A DNA stretch of 45,972 bases from Ichthyophonus hoferi (GCA_002751075.1 NAOQ01000199.1:39614-85585), one strand, 5' to 3'; shown: positions 1 to 13,468, counted from the stretch's first letter. A program made the numbers and translations. The notes: a model not told the origin generated them from the letters alone.

Positions 1-1
1 A

Positions 2-295
2 GATAAAATAAACCGACCAGCAGAGTTTTATGAAGAGGTAACAGCTAAAGAAAAACATGACATATGGATGGCTATGCCGGAGTGTCAAGGAGCAGGATGT
101 ACACGTCAAGGTCATTGGTATACATGTCCAAACGGGCATTTATATACTATTGGTGAATGTGGAGGAGCTATGCAGGCTTCAAAATGTCCTCAATGTGGGG
201 CTACCATTGGAGGACATGCTCACCAACTAGATTCCACTAATAAGGAAGCCCGTGAGTTTGTTAGTGATGTCATGTCTTTTGAAAATAATACATGA
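2..295 (+). CDS. ZNFX1: ZNFX1-type protein, 3'-terminal coding exon with RZ zinc finger (partial)
   Basis: This is the C-terminal end of an NFX1-type zinc finger-containing protein 1 (ZNFX1), an SF1 RNA helicase family with roles in antiviral RNA sensing and small-RNA biology. The frame is open from position 2 to the TGA at 293-295, about 97 residues. It holds a canonical RZ-type zinc finger (GHWYTCPNGHLYTIGECGG followed by CPQCGATIGG) with ligand spacing C-x3-H-x15-C-x2-C. The upstream segment DKINRP...IWMAM matches NKINQP...IWQAI in the minus-strand ZNFX1 ending at 26032. Bases 1-2 are AG, and the paralog has a phase-1 intron at exactly this point, so the window probably opens on a splice acceptor with the exon starting at 3. 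The helicase core and NFX1 fingers lie to the left, outside the window. Family assignment is strong; the gene is incomplete here. Confidence 0.88.
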   Translation, partial: DKINRPAEFYEEVTAKEKHDIWMAMPECQGAGCTRQGHWYTCPNGHLYTIGECGGAMQASKCPQCGATIGGHAHQLDSTNKEAREFVSDVMSFENNT

Positions 296-463
296 GATGA
301 TGTTTTCTAGAATGACTTCTCAATGCTGATTATTATATATATATATATATTCTGCTTCAAATGTTGCTTGATAAAATCAGTATTATGGAGAAATATGTGT
401 ATAAATAACTTTTAAATTTTTATGAATTCTCTTTAGTTAATATTTATTTTATGGGAAACCTTA

Positions 464-511
464 AATAAATAATATTTTTATGATATGTGCATGTACTAGT
501 GTATAAATAAA
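464..511 (+). terminator. Candidate poly(A) signals of the left ZNFX1-type gene
   Basis: AATAAA occurs at 464-469 and again at 506-511, about 170 and 210 nt after the stop codon. A T/G-rich stretch follows the second one, as expected for a downstream cleavage element. In AT-rich DNA this hexamer is common, so the support is mainly position. Confidence 0.45.
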
Positions 512-3329
512 AACGTTTGTAACGTCATTTTAGTGTTAGTTTGATTTTGGCGTCGTTCTATTTTTCAGTATGAGATATGTTTTATAATTAATGTATCAAA
601 GGTTGAGGAAGACATGTGTGATGTCTTTTCGCATCATCACTGATGGTAAGAAAGAGGTTTTATTGTATTAGAAATGACTTATCACTTGCGTGTGCCGAGA
701 TTCCTATTATTATTTTCTTCTTTTTTCAAGTTGACCAGGTTGGCTGGAATGTGCTTTCCACTAGGGCTTCTTAACTTTTTCTGTATACAGTATGTTTCTG
801 TTGGACTACACAGACAGCTTTTATCATAGTGTTGTTAGAAAATAATTTATTTTTTGCAAGAGTAGTGGAAACTGGCCCACAATGTTTGCAGCTTGGTTTT
901 TTAGTTTAGAAATAATTAAAAATTAGTTAGATCTATAAACTTTTCTCTTTAACTCTCTATTGATTGCATAAGAATACGTGTAATTGTAGCTTAATTGTTT
1001 AATAAAAAAATATAACCTTTGTAGTAAATTTATTAAATCAAAGACAACTCTTGAAGCCATTTTACCTCCCAATCTAACTATAATCACTGACCCTAAATGC
1101 ATATGCTGGTCTAGAGTACGTTCATTTTATCGGGTCTATTCCCCAAACTAAAAGGACATGATTTCAGTTAGATTAAATTATATTCACCAAAATCCAGAAA
1201 CTTTGATAAAATGAATCACATTTATAATTACTTAGTGAATAATACACATACTTAATAAAGCCCTAATCAATGTAGTTGGCGTCCTAAATCATCACAATAA
1301 CATTGATAGATAAATAGAAGTATATAATATATACAATTATCAAGGTAACTTACTGTATGATTCTATTACACTTAAAAACAAATAACTTATTCAGGATTGA
1401 TTACCTAGTAATTGGACATTGCTTGAATGGAAGCAAACAACACATATTATCCCCGTATGAAAAAAACAAAATTCTGAATTTGTTGCAAGCAATTAAATAT
1501 TAGAATAGGTAGTCTTAATGACCTGAATTGAATGGTAGTCAATTTTTTTATTTTTTTTATTTTTTAAAATGTTGTAAGGTTTTCTCGCATGTGTGTACGT
1601 ACACCAGTATTAAATATTCTCACCACCAATACATGAGACACGCTTAAACCTGTTGAGTATCATAGTTATGCCTGAGGGTTACAGAATAAATTACAATATA
1701 TCCATTATTACAATTTTAACTTCAGATGTGTACTAATATCTTATATAACTAATACTGTCTTTATGCTACTATTTTGAAAGAGCAATCACCCGAATCAGAG
1801 GTACAACAACAGTTTCTAACCCTATATATTGGTTTATGATCTACATGGTGCAACGAATCATGATATTATCCAAAGCAGTCTCAGAAAATAAATTCAACCA
1901 ATGTGAGGAATTGGTCTTAAATAGCATATCCAAGACCATAAGGTACAATACGGAATCAACCAAGTTTACTTCAATTAAATTTGGACAGGCTGTTTTTAAT
2001 TATTGAATACCATATATGCATGGATTACCAAGCGGCGCCATAGCTGAAATTGAATGGTTATATCATCACATGTAGGACTTAACATTGACGTGTGCTTTTT
2101 TTGTGTGCTAGGGCAGTAACAGTTGCTTTATGTAATAACATATATTTAAAAGTTTATTAACTATAATTCTTGTCTCTAATGAAGCCTGCATTTTTATATG
2201 CCTGTAGCTCTGACTTTCATTCTTGTAAATGCCAGGGCTTGGATCCATTTTGCAATGAAAGACAAAGCCTGATTTTCTGTAGCAAAGGACGTATTATTTT
2301 TTTCATGCACTGAGTATCCAAAGTGTTGCAGTAGCTAACTTCAGCAATTACATTTCATCAAGTCTCTCCCAAAATGTCTTTGATAAATGGTGAGATGTAC
2401 ACTGACCATAAGTTTTTAGTTTCATAGAATTTTACTTTTCACTTATTATAGAGATAATTGAGTTTTTCTTCAAACTCTTACCAGATTTCTTCAGTGAAAT
2501 ATTCTAAGCAATCCTGACTATAATGTACAAATAGGAATGTTGTTAACGGCTATTGCCAAGTAAAACCAGTCTAGACTCATCTTTTTTCCAGGAAACATAA
2601 ATATTTTAAAAATAACTGATACAATTAACCAAATATGCTTTATATTATTACTCTTTTTTGAATAATTAAATGTTAAGCTTTCCAAAAAAATTCCTTCCAA
2701 ACTACTGCCTCAAAATTGTTTTGTAGAGGTTGTTCGAGCAGTGTCAGTCTGTGATCAGCGAAGGACTAACTACTAGTATGGATAGTTTCCTAACAAAAGA
2801 CGTGTTAATGTTTCCTACGTAACTTCGTCTACCGATGCTTACTTTCTCGTTTGTTTACGTCAATGAGAAGTAGTTTATAATACAACAATGATAAGGTGAT
2901 TATTTATAGGACTTCGATTAATCCAAGAATTTCAGGATATCTTTTATATAGCTAATTAATTAATCACAAATGTACAACATATTGCTAAAATAAATAAATC
3001 AATTGAACAAGTAAATAGGCGGCTCATAGGAATCTTGATGACGTTATTATGATGGCATAGCCCACCTTACCTAAGTTCACGAAAAACACCATTCCTACAA
3101 ATTTCTGTATTCCTTCATTAATATAATATTTATATTTATATTAATAGTTATATTTATATTGTGGGTTTAGTAATACAAACAAAGTCCTAGTTTTTTCTAT
3201 CTGCAAGCACTATAGTCCGTGTTATATAAGTTTAATAATGGAGGTGTGTTTTTTGGCTATAAGGTTCTTATTTTTTTGAGGCTTGCGACAAGTAATCACA
3301 ACAGCAACAACATTATTAAATTACTGGCC

Positions 3330-3345
3330 CTCTCTCTCTCTCTCT
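3330..3345. repeat. (CT)8 microsatellite
   Basis: Eight CT dinucleotides lie in the sequence upstream of PUF60. It may be only a simple repeat; a pyrimidine-rich promoter element cannot be excluded. Confidence 0.8.
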
Positions 3346-4015
3346 GCTTTTTTAACGTTTTTTTCTTGCATTTCTTTTTCTCAGTATATATTTTTCTTGT
3401 ATATTCTAGAAATTAATTTAGTTTTCCCAAAACATAATTATCTTTTTACCTGACCGGTCCGTTATTATACCAGCTGTGTTTCCTTCCTGTTAAATAAAGC
3501 TGTCATATCTGTCATCCAAACGACAGCCACTACTGTAATCACAAAACATGTGCATTTTTAAACACTCCATGAATGAAAACATAACTTTATGCATGTATAA
3601 ACAAAAAAACTGCACCACTTCCATATATATATATAACACATCATTTCATCATTGCAAAGAAAAAGAGGAGCAAGCATAGACTTACTTTAAAACAACACTA
3701 GTTCTTACTATTTCAAGTAATCACATATTTAACTCATATGGCCATTTATCAGACCTATTTGTTATATGAAGTTAGAAAGTATTTCATTTCTGTTTTCATA
3801 AACTTAGCATAACAAAATTTTTTTTTTGTTAATAAGAAAGAATTTACAGCTAATCACATTTTATTAAGAATGCATTTCATGTTTATACATATAAAGCCAC
3901 AGGTTTTAAAAAATAATTATGATCCAGATTGTATTTCCCCACTGATATTGTGGTTAGGCAGTAATAGGAGTAGTACTAAAGCTAACAATAAATTATGTGA
4001 ATATCTTATTTACAG

Positions 4016-7000
4016 GCGAAAGAGGAAACACCCCAGATACCCGTGGAGGGAGAGACTGCAGCCTCAGAGTAAGCCATGTCTTGTGTCAATTATTTTTATT
4101 TTTATTTTTTGGTTCTATTTTTTTTTTTTCCTTTTTTTCTTTTTCCTTTATATATGAAAAATGAAAAACTGACCAGATGAACATTGGTCAATTAAGGTTT
4201 AGGGTTAAGTTTTGCATGTTGTAAGAATGTTATTGTTTTTAAACCGTTTATTGTATGTTATATCTATTGCTGAATATACATATATATGTGTATATTACCT
4301 GGGTTTATTATCACGTCCTTTTTTCCTTTTAGTCTATTACTAGTTGAATCCAGAGTTTGACTCTGTCTTTTTTAAATATACATTTTACTAGTATTATTCT
4401 AGTAAACCATACATATATACATCCACATATATTTGTTACATGCTAATAAATTCATTGTGTACAGCCACACACTTTCCCAAATAGTTTAAAAAAATCTGTA
4501 ATTATATAGCTGACTATCTGTATTATTACAGGAATGAGACCAGACAACGCAAACGAGAGAGAAGAAAGAAGAGTGGATGGGATACAGCCCCTACACACGA
4601 TAGTCTAAGTATGTTGGAATGGATCATGCTATTTGTCATAGCAAGGGGTTGAGTGTATATATATGATCTATATAGGCTCGTTTATTGGGTTATATGTGTA
4701 TAGGTGCATATATATATATATATAATATTGTACTATGATTTGTATTTTCATACTCTTGTACTATCATACTATCATATATAGTATCATTTATGCCTACTGT
4801 CATATTATCATTTATACATGCATACATACATACACACATGCATTCATTCATCCATCCATACACCTACGCATTGATGTATACAAACACCATATCCTTTACA
4901 CTAAATATATATAACAAATAACAATACATTACATACCATAGTCCTAATATTATAACCATCTGTATGTCCTTACAGCCTCAGGTCTTCTCCCTACTCCTTC
5001 GACAGCTATCGCTCCTTTGCTTACTGCCCCTTCCCTATCTTCTCTTCATAGTACTGCTGGTACGGCTAATCCTGCTGATGTTCTCACTCACCAACAACAG
5101 GTAGGGTTCGTGAGGTTAGCGTTTGTTATATATTTGTGTAAAGCTCGTATTCCATGATACTCGCTCATGTGTACTACTTTTAGTCATCTTTTACATATTT
5201 TAGTTATATCTTTAGCTCTTTACCACCAAACCATCCACTGCCTTAGCCACCACTAATTATAATTATAATAATATAAGATCATATAAATAAGCATTCACAT
5301 ATGTGTATTTCTACCACAATAACATGTCTGTAGACCCTACTGTGTCCTCATTAAAAGACTTTTTCTCTAGTATTCTCACTATCTGGTTTTATACTGAATT
5401 CCGTTAATATATTTATCCAAATAGCATTACTCTATTTGCATGGGTTTTATGGTTTCATGATATAGGTCCAATCATGTCGACGATAACTTAAGCTATATCA
5501 GTAGAGATAGCAATGAGAAGATAACGGATAATATTAATATTATTATAGGATATATAAAGGTTATTCACATGCACATATTATTATAAAGGTGTGACTATTT
5601 TTCCAATGACTAGCTTTGATCTAATCTACAGGTCTGGCAGTTGTTGTATTTTTCTCTTTTATTTATTTATTACATACCAGCCCACCTCTCTTTATTGATA
5701 TCGCACATTGTTTAAAAACATGTTTAATAATAAAATAGGAAGCGGGAAAACCAACAGAATATGCATAAGGACCAAGGAAATGAAAACATATATACGTAAA
5801 CAATAGAATATAGTGGGAAATGCAAGGAGGAGTAATTCAAAGCATGATGAGATATTGGATACGAGAGAATGGTGTGAGATTGTGTTATACATGTACTATA
5901 ATCTTGGGGTAGATACATATTTTTATAATGTAGTTAATGTGGTTTTTGTTCTACAGCAAGCCTTGGAAAATGCTAAGAAATATGCCGCTACACTTAGTAT
6001 TGTACCAAGTGTAAGTTATATGTCGTATGTTTATATAGTACATGTTCATATATATAGTGTGGTAATAGTTTGTTACTCATTCTTAATGCAATGTATATAA
6101 TTTATTCACACTGTTCTCGTTTTATTTTATTTTATTTTGTTTGTTTGTTTCTTTTTTCTGTATTTCTATATGCATATATATATACAGACATGCCTACAGA
6201 GGTACATGCGTATATGCAGGCTTACATACAAGCAAGTATACATACATGCATCTATATATACTATACCTCTTGAATTTTTTAATTTTATTTTTATTATTAC
6301 ATTTATTTATTTATTTTATATTATTGTGATTTTTTTCCCTTCCATTTCTCCTCTCTTTCTACTATTCTATGTATCTTCTTCCTGAGACGTAATTACCCCG
6401 CGACCTCTTTCCTTTTTTTCAACTGCTATTTCCCCTGTTCATTTAACTTACCCTTTATTCTAACTTAGGTTAACACGCCAACCCGCCTTATCTAGACCCA
6501 TATTATCCATATCATATCTTACTCTCCTATTCATTTATCTCTTTCCTCCCAATCTTCCCTCTCTTCTATTCTTTTCTTTCCAATTCTCTGATTCCCTCTA
6601 TTTTGTTTTCTTTGTGTCCTATACAGTTCACTCTCATGACTGGAGTGGTAGAACTAGCAGCCGCGCAGGAAAAAGCACAGAAGCAGAGGGCCCTACAACT
6701 GATGTGTCGTATATACATTGGTGGCCTGTAAGTGTTGTTTTATGCTATCAGCTTTACTTGTGTAATTAGTTTTCTTTTGTTGTCTATATTAATCTCTATA
6801 TCTGGTATACTCCGGTCTTTATACCGCAGTCGCTGCTGTTGTTTATCTAAACATACACTGCATGTTGTCAAGGATATACTACATACAGATAGGGTTATTA
6901 TTTCTTATTTTTATTCTTACTCCCATTTCTATTCCTATTCTCACTATTACTGTTACTATCAATCACAAAACTTGTAAACAATATATGGATATGTATTCCC

Positions 7001-10000
7001 TGTGAGGTCACTATTGGCAGCTACAGGACGTTCTTGTATAGTTTGGGTATCTATACTTAGTAGGTTATTTTTTTTTGGACTCTAAAGTAATCAATTTTCA
7101 TCTCTATCACCACATTGTGACATTGTGATTGTCTATAAGTACATTTTAATCGGATATTTATATACACTCTTTCTCCTCCTAGAACTGCAAGTGTGATACA
7201 GTTGTACTTCACGAGTCAGTAATCCATGCTCAATTACTTGCTAACATATTTCTTACCACAGTGGATACGATGCCACAGAGGAAGAAGTGCATGCTTCCTT
7301 CAAACCCTTTGGGCCAATCAGAGATGTGTCCATGACCATTGACCCAGCCACTCAGAAGGTAGTTTTTTTTTTATTGATATCTTCTATCATTCTTTACTCC
7401 ATGTTGCCAGGTATTATGCATCTTGAATTGGCATAGTGTTACATTGTGCTTTGTGATAAGATAAGGAAGGGTTCTTACCTCTTTGCAACATGCTAGAATA
7501 ATGGTCTACGTCACTTGCCTTTATTAGGCACTAGTCTATAATAGTATAGGTTATTATAACTTATTTTAGCATGGTATTATATGGTATTATATTATATTAT
7601 ATTATGTCATATTATGTCATATCTTACCTTATTTTATATTATTCTTTTATCTTGTATTATATTATATTATATCGTAATATTATATCATAATAGTTTTTTA
7701 TTACTGTGCCTTTTTATCATGCTATATCATATCAAGTATTATAACATCATGTTACATCCTTTTACTCTACCTCCCCATATCTATCTGTAAACATATTTCT
7801 ACCAACATAACTAACAAGCATACTATACAATACTGTACATATTACTTATCTATTCCTCGCCCATCATATAGCACAAGGGATTCGCCTTTGTAGAATTTGA
7901 AAATCCGGAGGCAGCTATGATGGCATTAGAACAAATGAACAATACCATGATGGGTGGTAGGCCTGTTAAAGTGGGCCGCCCCAACAACGCACCTCAGGCT
8001 ATCCCTATCATGGGTATGTGACTTTACTCCAATGGAGGGAAGATGTCTCTCATATGCCGTTGTTGCATTGTTGTATTCGTTGTTGTTGCCTTTTAATAGA
8101 TTATATTTGTACTTTTCACTTTTGTTTCTATATATATATTCCCTCTTTATTGGATTGATTTGATGTTATGTATGTATGTATGTATGTATGTATGTAGTTA
8201 AGTATGTATATATGTATACATGTATGTATGTATGTATGTATGTAGATAGGTAAGTATGTATATATGTATGCATGTATGTATGTATGTATGCATATAAGTA
8301 TGTTTGTATGTATGTATGTAAGTAGGTACTATATGATCCATGTTTCTGTTCAAGCATTTTACTGACGATAGTATCCTCTTTCTATAGAGGAGATACAACG
8401 ACAAGCGGAAAGCCATGCTCGTATCTTTGTATCTTCTATTCACCCCGAACTTGCTGCAGATGATATTAAAGAGTATGTGGGAATAATTTATAAAAATAAA
8501 AGAGATAATAGTATGAAGATATAATGTGCGAGTAAATTATTTAGAAATTTATTCAAAACTGATCACATAAGATAAAAAAAATTAGTGTTTATTTGGTGTT
8601 GTTTGATGTGCAGTATGTTATTCTTTTCTTAATTTGGGTAGTTATTAGATGTATAAGATTATAAATGGAATATAATGAGATTCATATATATTGAAATGTG
8701 TTTTGGATCAAGGTTGTATTAAGTTGTGCCTAGTGAAGTGTAGATAAGAGCTATGCTTGTAATGATTGGGTATTGCTATCTTTTAATGGAATTGACTGAT
8801 TGGGGCATTTTATTTTACTTGTTACTGTCTACGTGTTCCTATTAGCAGCTATATATATATTCTTGTTATGAAGTGTGGTTAAGGTGTATGCTGCTGTGCA
8901 TTCGACATGTGTTTCCATATTGATTCTTATCTGTGTCGACCCATGCGTATATTTTATCTAGCATATACCTGTGTATATGACCTCTCTTCTCTATATACGT
9001 ATGGTTACATAGCAAAACATATCATATCATATCAATCAATTAATTAACTCACCTATCATCTTATTGTTTCCATGATAACAGGGTATTTGGCGCCTTTGGT
9101 GAGATTATTGAATGTAATCTCGGGTATGACCTAGCCAATCCAGTACATAAGGGGTTTGCCTATGTTGAATACACTGATATGAATGCTGCAAATGAAGCTG
9201 TGGAAGCAATGAGTCTCTTTGATTTAGGTGGTCAACACCTGCGTGTTTGTAGGGTAGGTTTATGTTTTGATTGTGTTTGTAAGTTCGTACTGCAGCTTTA
9301 TATAGTTGTATGGTGTTATAATGTTGTAGTGCTATATTCGTGTGGTAGTATAATAGCATGATGTTGTAATATATAATAATGTACTAGTATTGCAGTATAA
9401 TGTTATAATGACACAATAGTATTATGTGATTATAATATATTAGTATAATAGTGTTGTATTATAATGATTTAATAATACAATAGTGTGACATAATAAGGCA
9501 CGTGTAGTACCAAAATCATACGGAGATATAAAATAATATATATAACTGAACGCCCATACATAACAAAGAAGATGATAGGCATGTTGCGTATATATATTGT
9601 AGTAATCATCTCTATGTAAAGGCGGTAACTCCTCCTATGCCTGAACTGCTTGGATCCGCCCATGGAGATGCCAATGTAGCCAAGGGAATAACTGCTACAC
9701 AGGCCCAGGTGGCCCAGGCTACAGCTGCCGGTACGTCACCCTAACGTTTGTGTTGGCTTAGAGTCTATATATGAATTTGTGTTTCTATGTTTATATATAT
9801 TGTTGTCGGTGCACAACTGCTTGTTTTTTTTGTGTGCTTGTTTCCTTTCTTTTGTTTATATCTGTTAATCCGGCCATCTATCATTCCTCTTACAGATGTA
9901 TATTATATTATATGTATAGTATGAAGTTAACTACACATATTCCTGTATCAATCTATAAATCTATATTCGCACACCAAACCCTATACACTACAGTATACTA

Positions 10001-13000
10001 AGATAATTAGCAACTGTGTAATTATATATTTTATGTTCACTTATATGGGTTATACAGCCTAGACATTTTCACATTATAATATGTATCTTGGTGTAATTTG
10101 GCGTACAGTGACCTAGTATTTGACTTGGTTTTATTATTATTGATTCCTGAGCATTCCATTCTTCTAATCTTGGCTCATTATATGTACAGACATACTAGCA
10201 TATTGACATACTGGCCTACATACATACTATCATATTTTCTTACTATTTTACTATTATACTATCTTACTATAATACTGTCATATCCTCTTAAACTCCTTTT
10301 AATATCTATGACGCTTTCCCATTAAATTTCCACCAATAATCTACTTACCAATTGTCTTCTCCCTCATCCTATTGGCTCATCCTTTTATCTATGGCATGAA
10401 CAGCACAAGAAATGGCCGCAGCGATGCAACCATTGGTATGCCCTTTTCGCTATAGCTTTTATGCAACTGATTCCATTGAACATATGTTTTAAGATGGATG
10501 TAAAACTGTTTGACTCATATAGTATAATTGTGATCATATATCTTCAATTTGGTAATGATGTAAAAGGAGATAACAGTTTCGCATAGTTTCTCAGATTGTA
10601 TTGTAATGATCATATATAGATATAGTGAACTAAATTCGTTTTAACCAGGATGAAGTAATTAACATAACTTCCAAATCGTTATGTTGTCAGTGGTTGATTA
10701 ATCGAATTATACATCTAATTAGGTCATCATCTTCTAATTTCCAGACCTTCTTAACCGAGATATAGTTCACAGAGAGGCAGATATATCTGTTTTAATCGCT
10801 ATGGATATTGGTGAAAGCCATGTTAGACCACTTTATTTAATGACTGTTGATATCTTATATTTAGAATATGCATGATGGCGTTAACCAAGACCTTGCATGC
10901 TCTACAATAACATGTACATCATATGCCGTTGCAATCGCTTCTCTCCATCTATATGACAACAATAATAATAAGAATTGTAATAACAGTAACTATTCTTCTC
11001 CTTTCAACGTAGGATCAAAATGCTGTTGATGCAGCCAAGACATTACAAGATGAAGAAAACATGCAAATTTCTGGCTCTAGTCAACGCTTTATACTCATGC
11101 AGAAGCTAGCTAGAAAGTCACAGGTATATTTATTACTTGGCTTAAAATTGTGTTGTTTTTGTTTATTATAATTAGCATTATTTATTATTTTGCTGCATAT
11201 ATTATATTTATTCTTTGTTGAAGTATGTATATGTATGTGTATGTATTTTTTTATTAAAAATGAATTTGTTTATTCATTNNNNNNNNNNNNNNNNNNNNNN
11301 NNNNNNNNNNNNNNNNNNNNNNNNNNNNNNNNNNNNNNNNNNNNNNNNNNNNNNNNNNNNNNNNNNNNNNNNNNNNNNNNNNNNNNNNNNNNNNNNNNNN
11401 NNNNNNNNNNNNNNNNNNNNNNNNNNNNNNNNNNNNNNNNNNNNNNNNNNNNNNNNNNNNNNNNNNNNNNNNNNNNNNNNNNNNNNNNNNNNNNNNNNNN
11501 NNNNNNNNNNNNNNNNNNNNNNNNNNNNNNNNNNNNNNNNNNNNNNNNNNNNNNNNNNNNNNNNNNNNNNNNNNNNNNNNNNNNNNNNNNNNNNNNNNNN
11601 NNNNNNNNNNNNNNNNNNNNNNNNNNNNNNNNNNNNNNNNNNNNNNNNNNNNNNNNNNNNNNNNNNNNNNNNNNNNNNNNNNNNNNNNNNNNNNNNNNNN
11701 NNNNNNNNNNNNNNNNNNNNNNNNNNNNNNNNNNNNNNNNNNNNNNNNNNNNNNNNNNNNNNNNNNNNNNNNNNNNNNNNNNNNNNNNNNNNNNNNNNNN
11801 NNNNNNNNNNNNNNNNNNNNNNNNNNNNNNNNNNNNNNNNNNNNNNNNNNNNNNNNNNNNNNNNNNNNNNNNNNNNNNNNNNNNNNNNNNNNNNNNNNNN
11901 NNNNNNNNNNNNNNNNNNNNNNNNNNNNNNNNNNNNNNNNNNNNNNNNNNNNNNNNNNNNNNNNNNNNNNATATGTATGTGTATGTATTTTTTTATTAAA
12001 AATGAATTTGTTTATTCATTCAATTATTGCTACTAACTATGTTTTCTCTATAGTCGGACTTCGTAATTGTACTTCGCAACATGGTATCTGCAGAAGAAGT
12101 AGACGATGAGTTACAGGACGAGGTCAAAGAGGAGTGTTTAGTTCATGGTGAGGTGGAGAAGGTCGTTGTGTATAAGGTAAACGTAATGCTATTCTCTTTA
12201 CTGTTAGCTTGTGTATGCATATATGTATCAGTCTTCCTATGTATTTGGTGGGTTGAATTAATATAATTTGGTACGGTTTGTGAATGTAAATGGTCATGGG
12301 TTGCAGGGTAGGCTCTTCAGCTCGTTTTGACTTTTATAATTATTGGCGAGGTATAGAGATAAGGTCATAGTCGTATTATTGACATTACTGGTATTAACGC
12401 TATTCGTTAAGATAAGAGATACACAGGGCATGTAACGCATTGTTATGAGGAAATATCCAATTAAGGTTGCGTGGTGGAGATGGATGTGTGCTATTTAAAA
12501 GCTATAATCAGGTGAAAAATATAGTAATAATTCAATACACATAGTCTATACTATTACACTTATGAAACCTTTGGAACACGGGATGTACAAAATATTGCAA
12601 CTCCTTAGTCTATTTCTCTTCAGTTAATACTTAGTCTTGCTTTAGTTAATTTTTAAAATGTCATGCCTATATTATTTATATAGACTTAACTGATGTTCGA
12701 TTGGGTACTTTATAAATTAGCCTATCAACTCTTGTTATATACTTACTGAACAACTATTGGTTTTTACAGGAACAATCAGGTGATAATGACGAGACGATTG
12801 TTAAGATCTTTGTAAAGTTTGCCACACAGGAAGGGGTATGTTTTGTTGTTTCTGTTTTTTTCTATGCCCATTTACCCTCAGTCTACCGAAACCCACAAGC
12901 CCCCATTGCATACACACAAATACGTTCTTATCCTTTTTTTTTCTTGTTCTTTTATATGTTTTTAGTAGGTTGTTGATGCCATTTGTTTTCTGCTTTTGTT

Positions 13001-13311
13001 AATATAGTTCTGTTTAATGTTTATAGCAATTTTTATTTTTGACCTTCTTCTTATATACTTATAGGCTGATAAATAGTTGAAAACAAATGACGGGATATTA
13101 GATTTATAGTAATGACAATTTTTTATTATATTATACTCGATAATGCTATATTTCAATCTTTCCCATTCTGTATCTTTTTAATAAATCAGTTCCGACTTAA
13201 CAGGCACAGAAAGCATTGGAAGCACTGAATGGACGGTGGTTTGGTGGAAGAAGGGTGGTAGCTGAAACTTACGATGGAGAGAAATTTGCGGCCAACGATC
13301 TCACAGGATAA
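4016..13311 (+). CDS. PUF60: PUF60, poly(U)-binding splicing factor (half pint); ATG exon not placed
   Basis: Nuclear splicing factor that binds polypyrimidine tracts with U2AF and promotes 3' splice-site recognition. Exons: 4016-4068, 4532-4608, 4976-5100, 5957-6010, 6627-6727, 7262-7358, 7872-8013, 8388-8472, 9082-9253, 9622-9730, 10404-10435, 11013-11123, 12054-12176, 12770-12835, 13204-13311 (TAA). All junctions are GT..AG and phase-consistent, giving 484 residues plus a missing start; human PUF60 is about 559. Order: basic [17 protein letters not shown] (22-38), low-complexity linker, helix [19 protein letters not shown]1 (about 131-210; [16 protein letters not shown]), RRM2 (about 229-305; [28 protein letters not shown]), Ala/Gln linker, ISGSSQR, then a C-terminal UHM (about 388-480) with the hallmark NGRWFGGR. 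The Ala/Pro linker before the UHM is shorter than in vertebrates. No in-frame ATG occurs before M107, so the start lies upstream of 4016. One intron holds an assembly gap. Confidence 0.93.
7560..7690. repeat. TATTA-rich simple repeat in a PUF60 intron
   Basis: Repeated TATTA/TCATA units such as TATTATATTATATTATAT fill the intron between the exons ending at 7358 and starting at 7872. It is low-complexity AT sequence with no coding content. Confidence 0.6.
8166..8330. repeat. Imperfect (ATGT)n microsatellite in a PUF60 intron
   Basis: Runs of the tetranucleotide ATGT are interrupted by AGTA, TATA and CATG variants. It lies just upstream of the acceptor of the exon at 8388. Long open frames on the minus strand here encode only Tyr-Ile-His-Thr repeats and are artefacts of the microsatellite. 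Confidence 0.9.
11229..12020 (+). repeat. 50-bp direct repeats flanking an assembly gap in a PUF60 intron
   Basis: Bases 11229-11278 and 11971-12020 are identical over 50 bp, and the 692-base N run (11279-11970) lies exactly between them. This fits either two units of a longer tandem array or a scaffolding join in which one sequence end was placed twice. The flanking PUF60 exons (11013-11123 and 12054-12176) join in frame, so no coding sequence need be missing. Confidence 0.9.
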
Positions 13312-13462
13312 AGTCGTCTCTCTACTTATCCGCTATGTTTTTAACATGGCATGTTTTACAATTCTTTTTTGTGAATGAACGGAACGTCAGTTTGGGCAAT
13401 ATACAGTTTTATTTTTCTTTTGTTTAATGAGCATTGGTTGGGTGAGTGGTGCAAAACACATA

Positions 13463-13468
13463 AATAAA
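13463..13468 (+). terminator. Candidate poly(A) signal of PUF60
   Basis: AATAAA lies about 150 nt after the PUF60 stop. Other AT-rich hexamers lie nearby, so the exact cleavage site is not resolved. Confidence 0.45.

Larger units (their letters stand above)
296..4015. other. Intergenic region with the PUF60 upstream sequence
   Basis: No convincing coding region is seen in 3.7 kb; open frames are short and of AT-rich composition. The PUF60 promoter and its first coding exon should lie here. A CRE-like TTACGTCA sits at 2855-2862, close to a TACGTA palindrome near 2816, in a somewhat less AT-rich stretch (about 2720-2890) that is a candidate promoter. One possible start exon is ATGGAG at 3238-3243 followed by a GTGTGT donor, which would join in frame to the exon at 4016; this is weak and unproven. 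Confidence 0.5.

Noticed and set aside
293-338. GATGATG...CTGA resembling C/D box snoRNA ends just after the left stop codon
   Set aside because: The boxes are only about 35 nt apart, too close, and no terminal stem is present.
8166-8443. Minus-strand open frames rich in Tyr-Ile-His-Thr
   Set aside because: They are translations of the ATGT microsatellite inside a PUF60 intron, and one runs into the PUF60 exon on the opposite strand.
11190-12036. Long plus-strand open frames of about 270 residues
   Set aside because: They consist almost wholly of Ns from the assembly gap.
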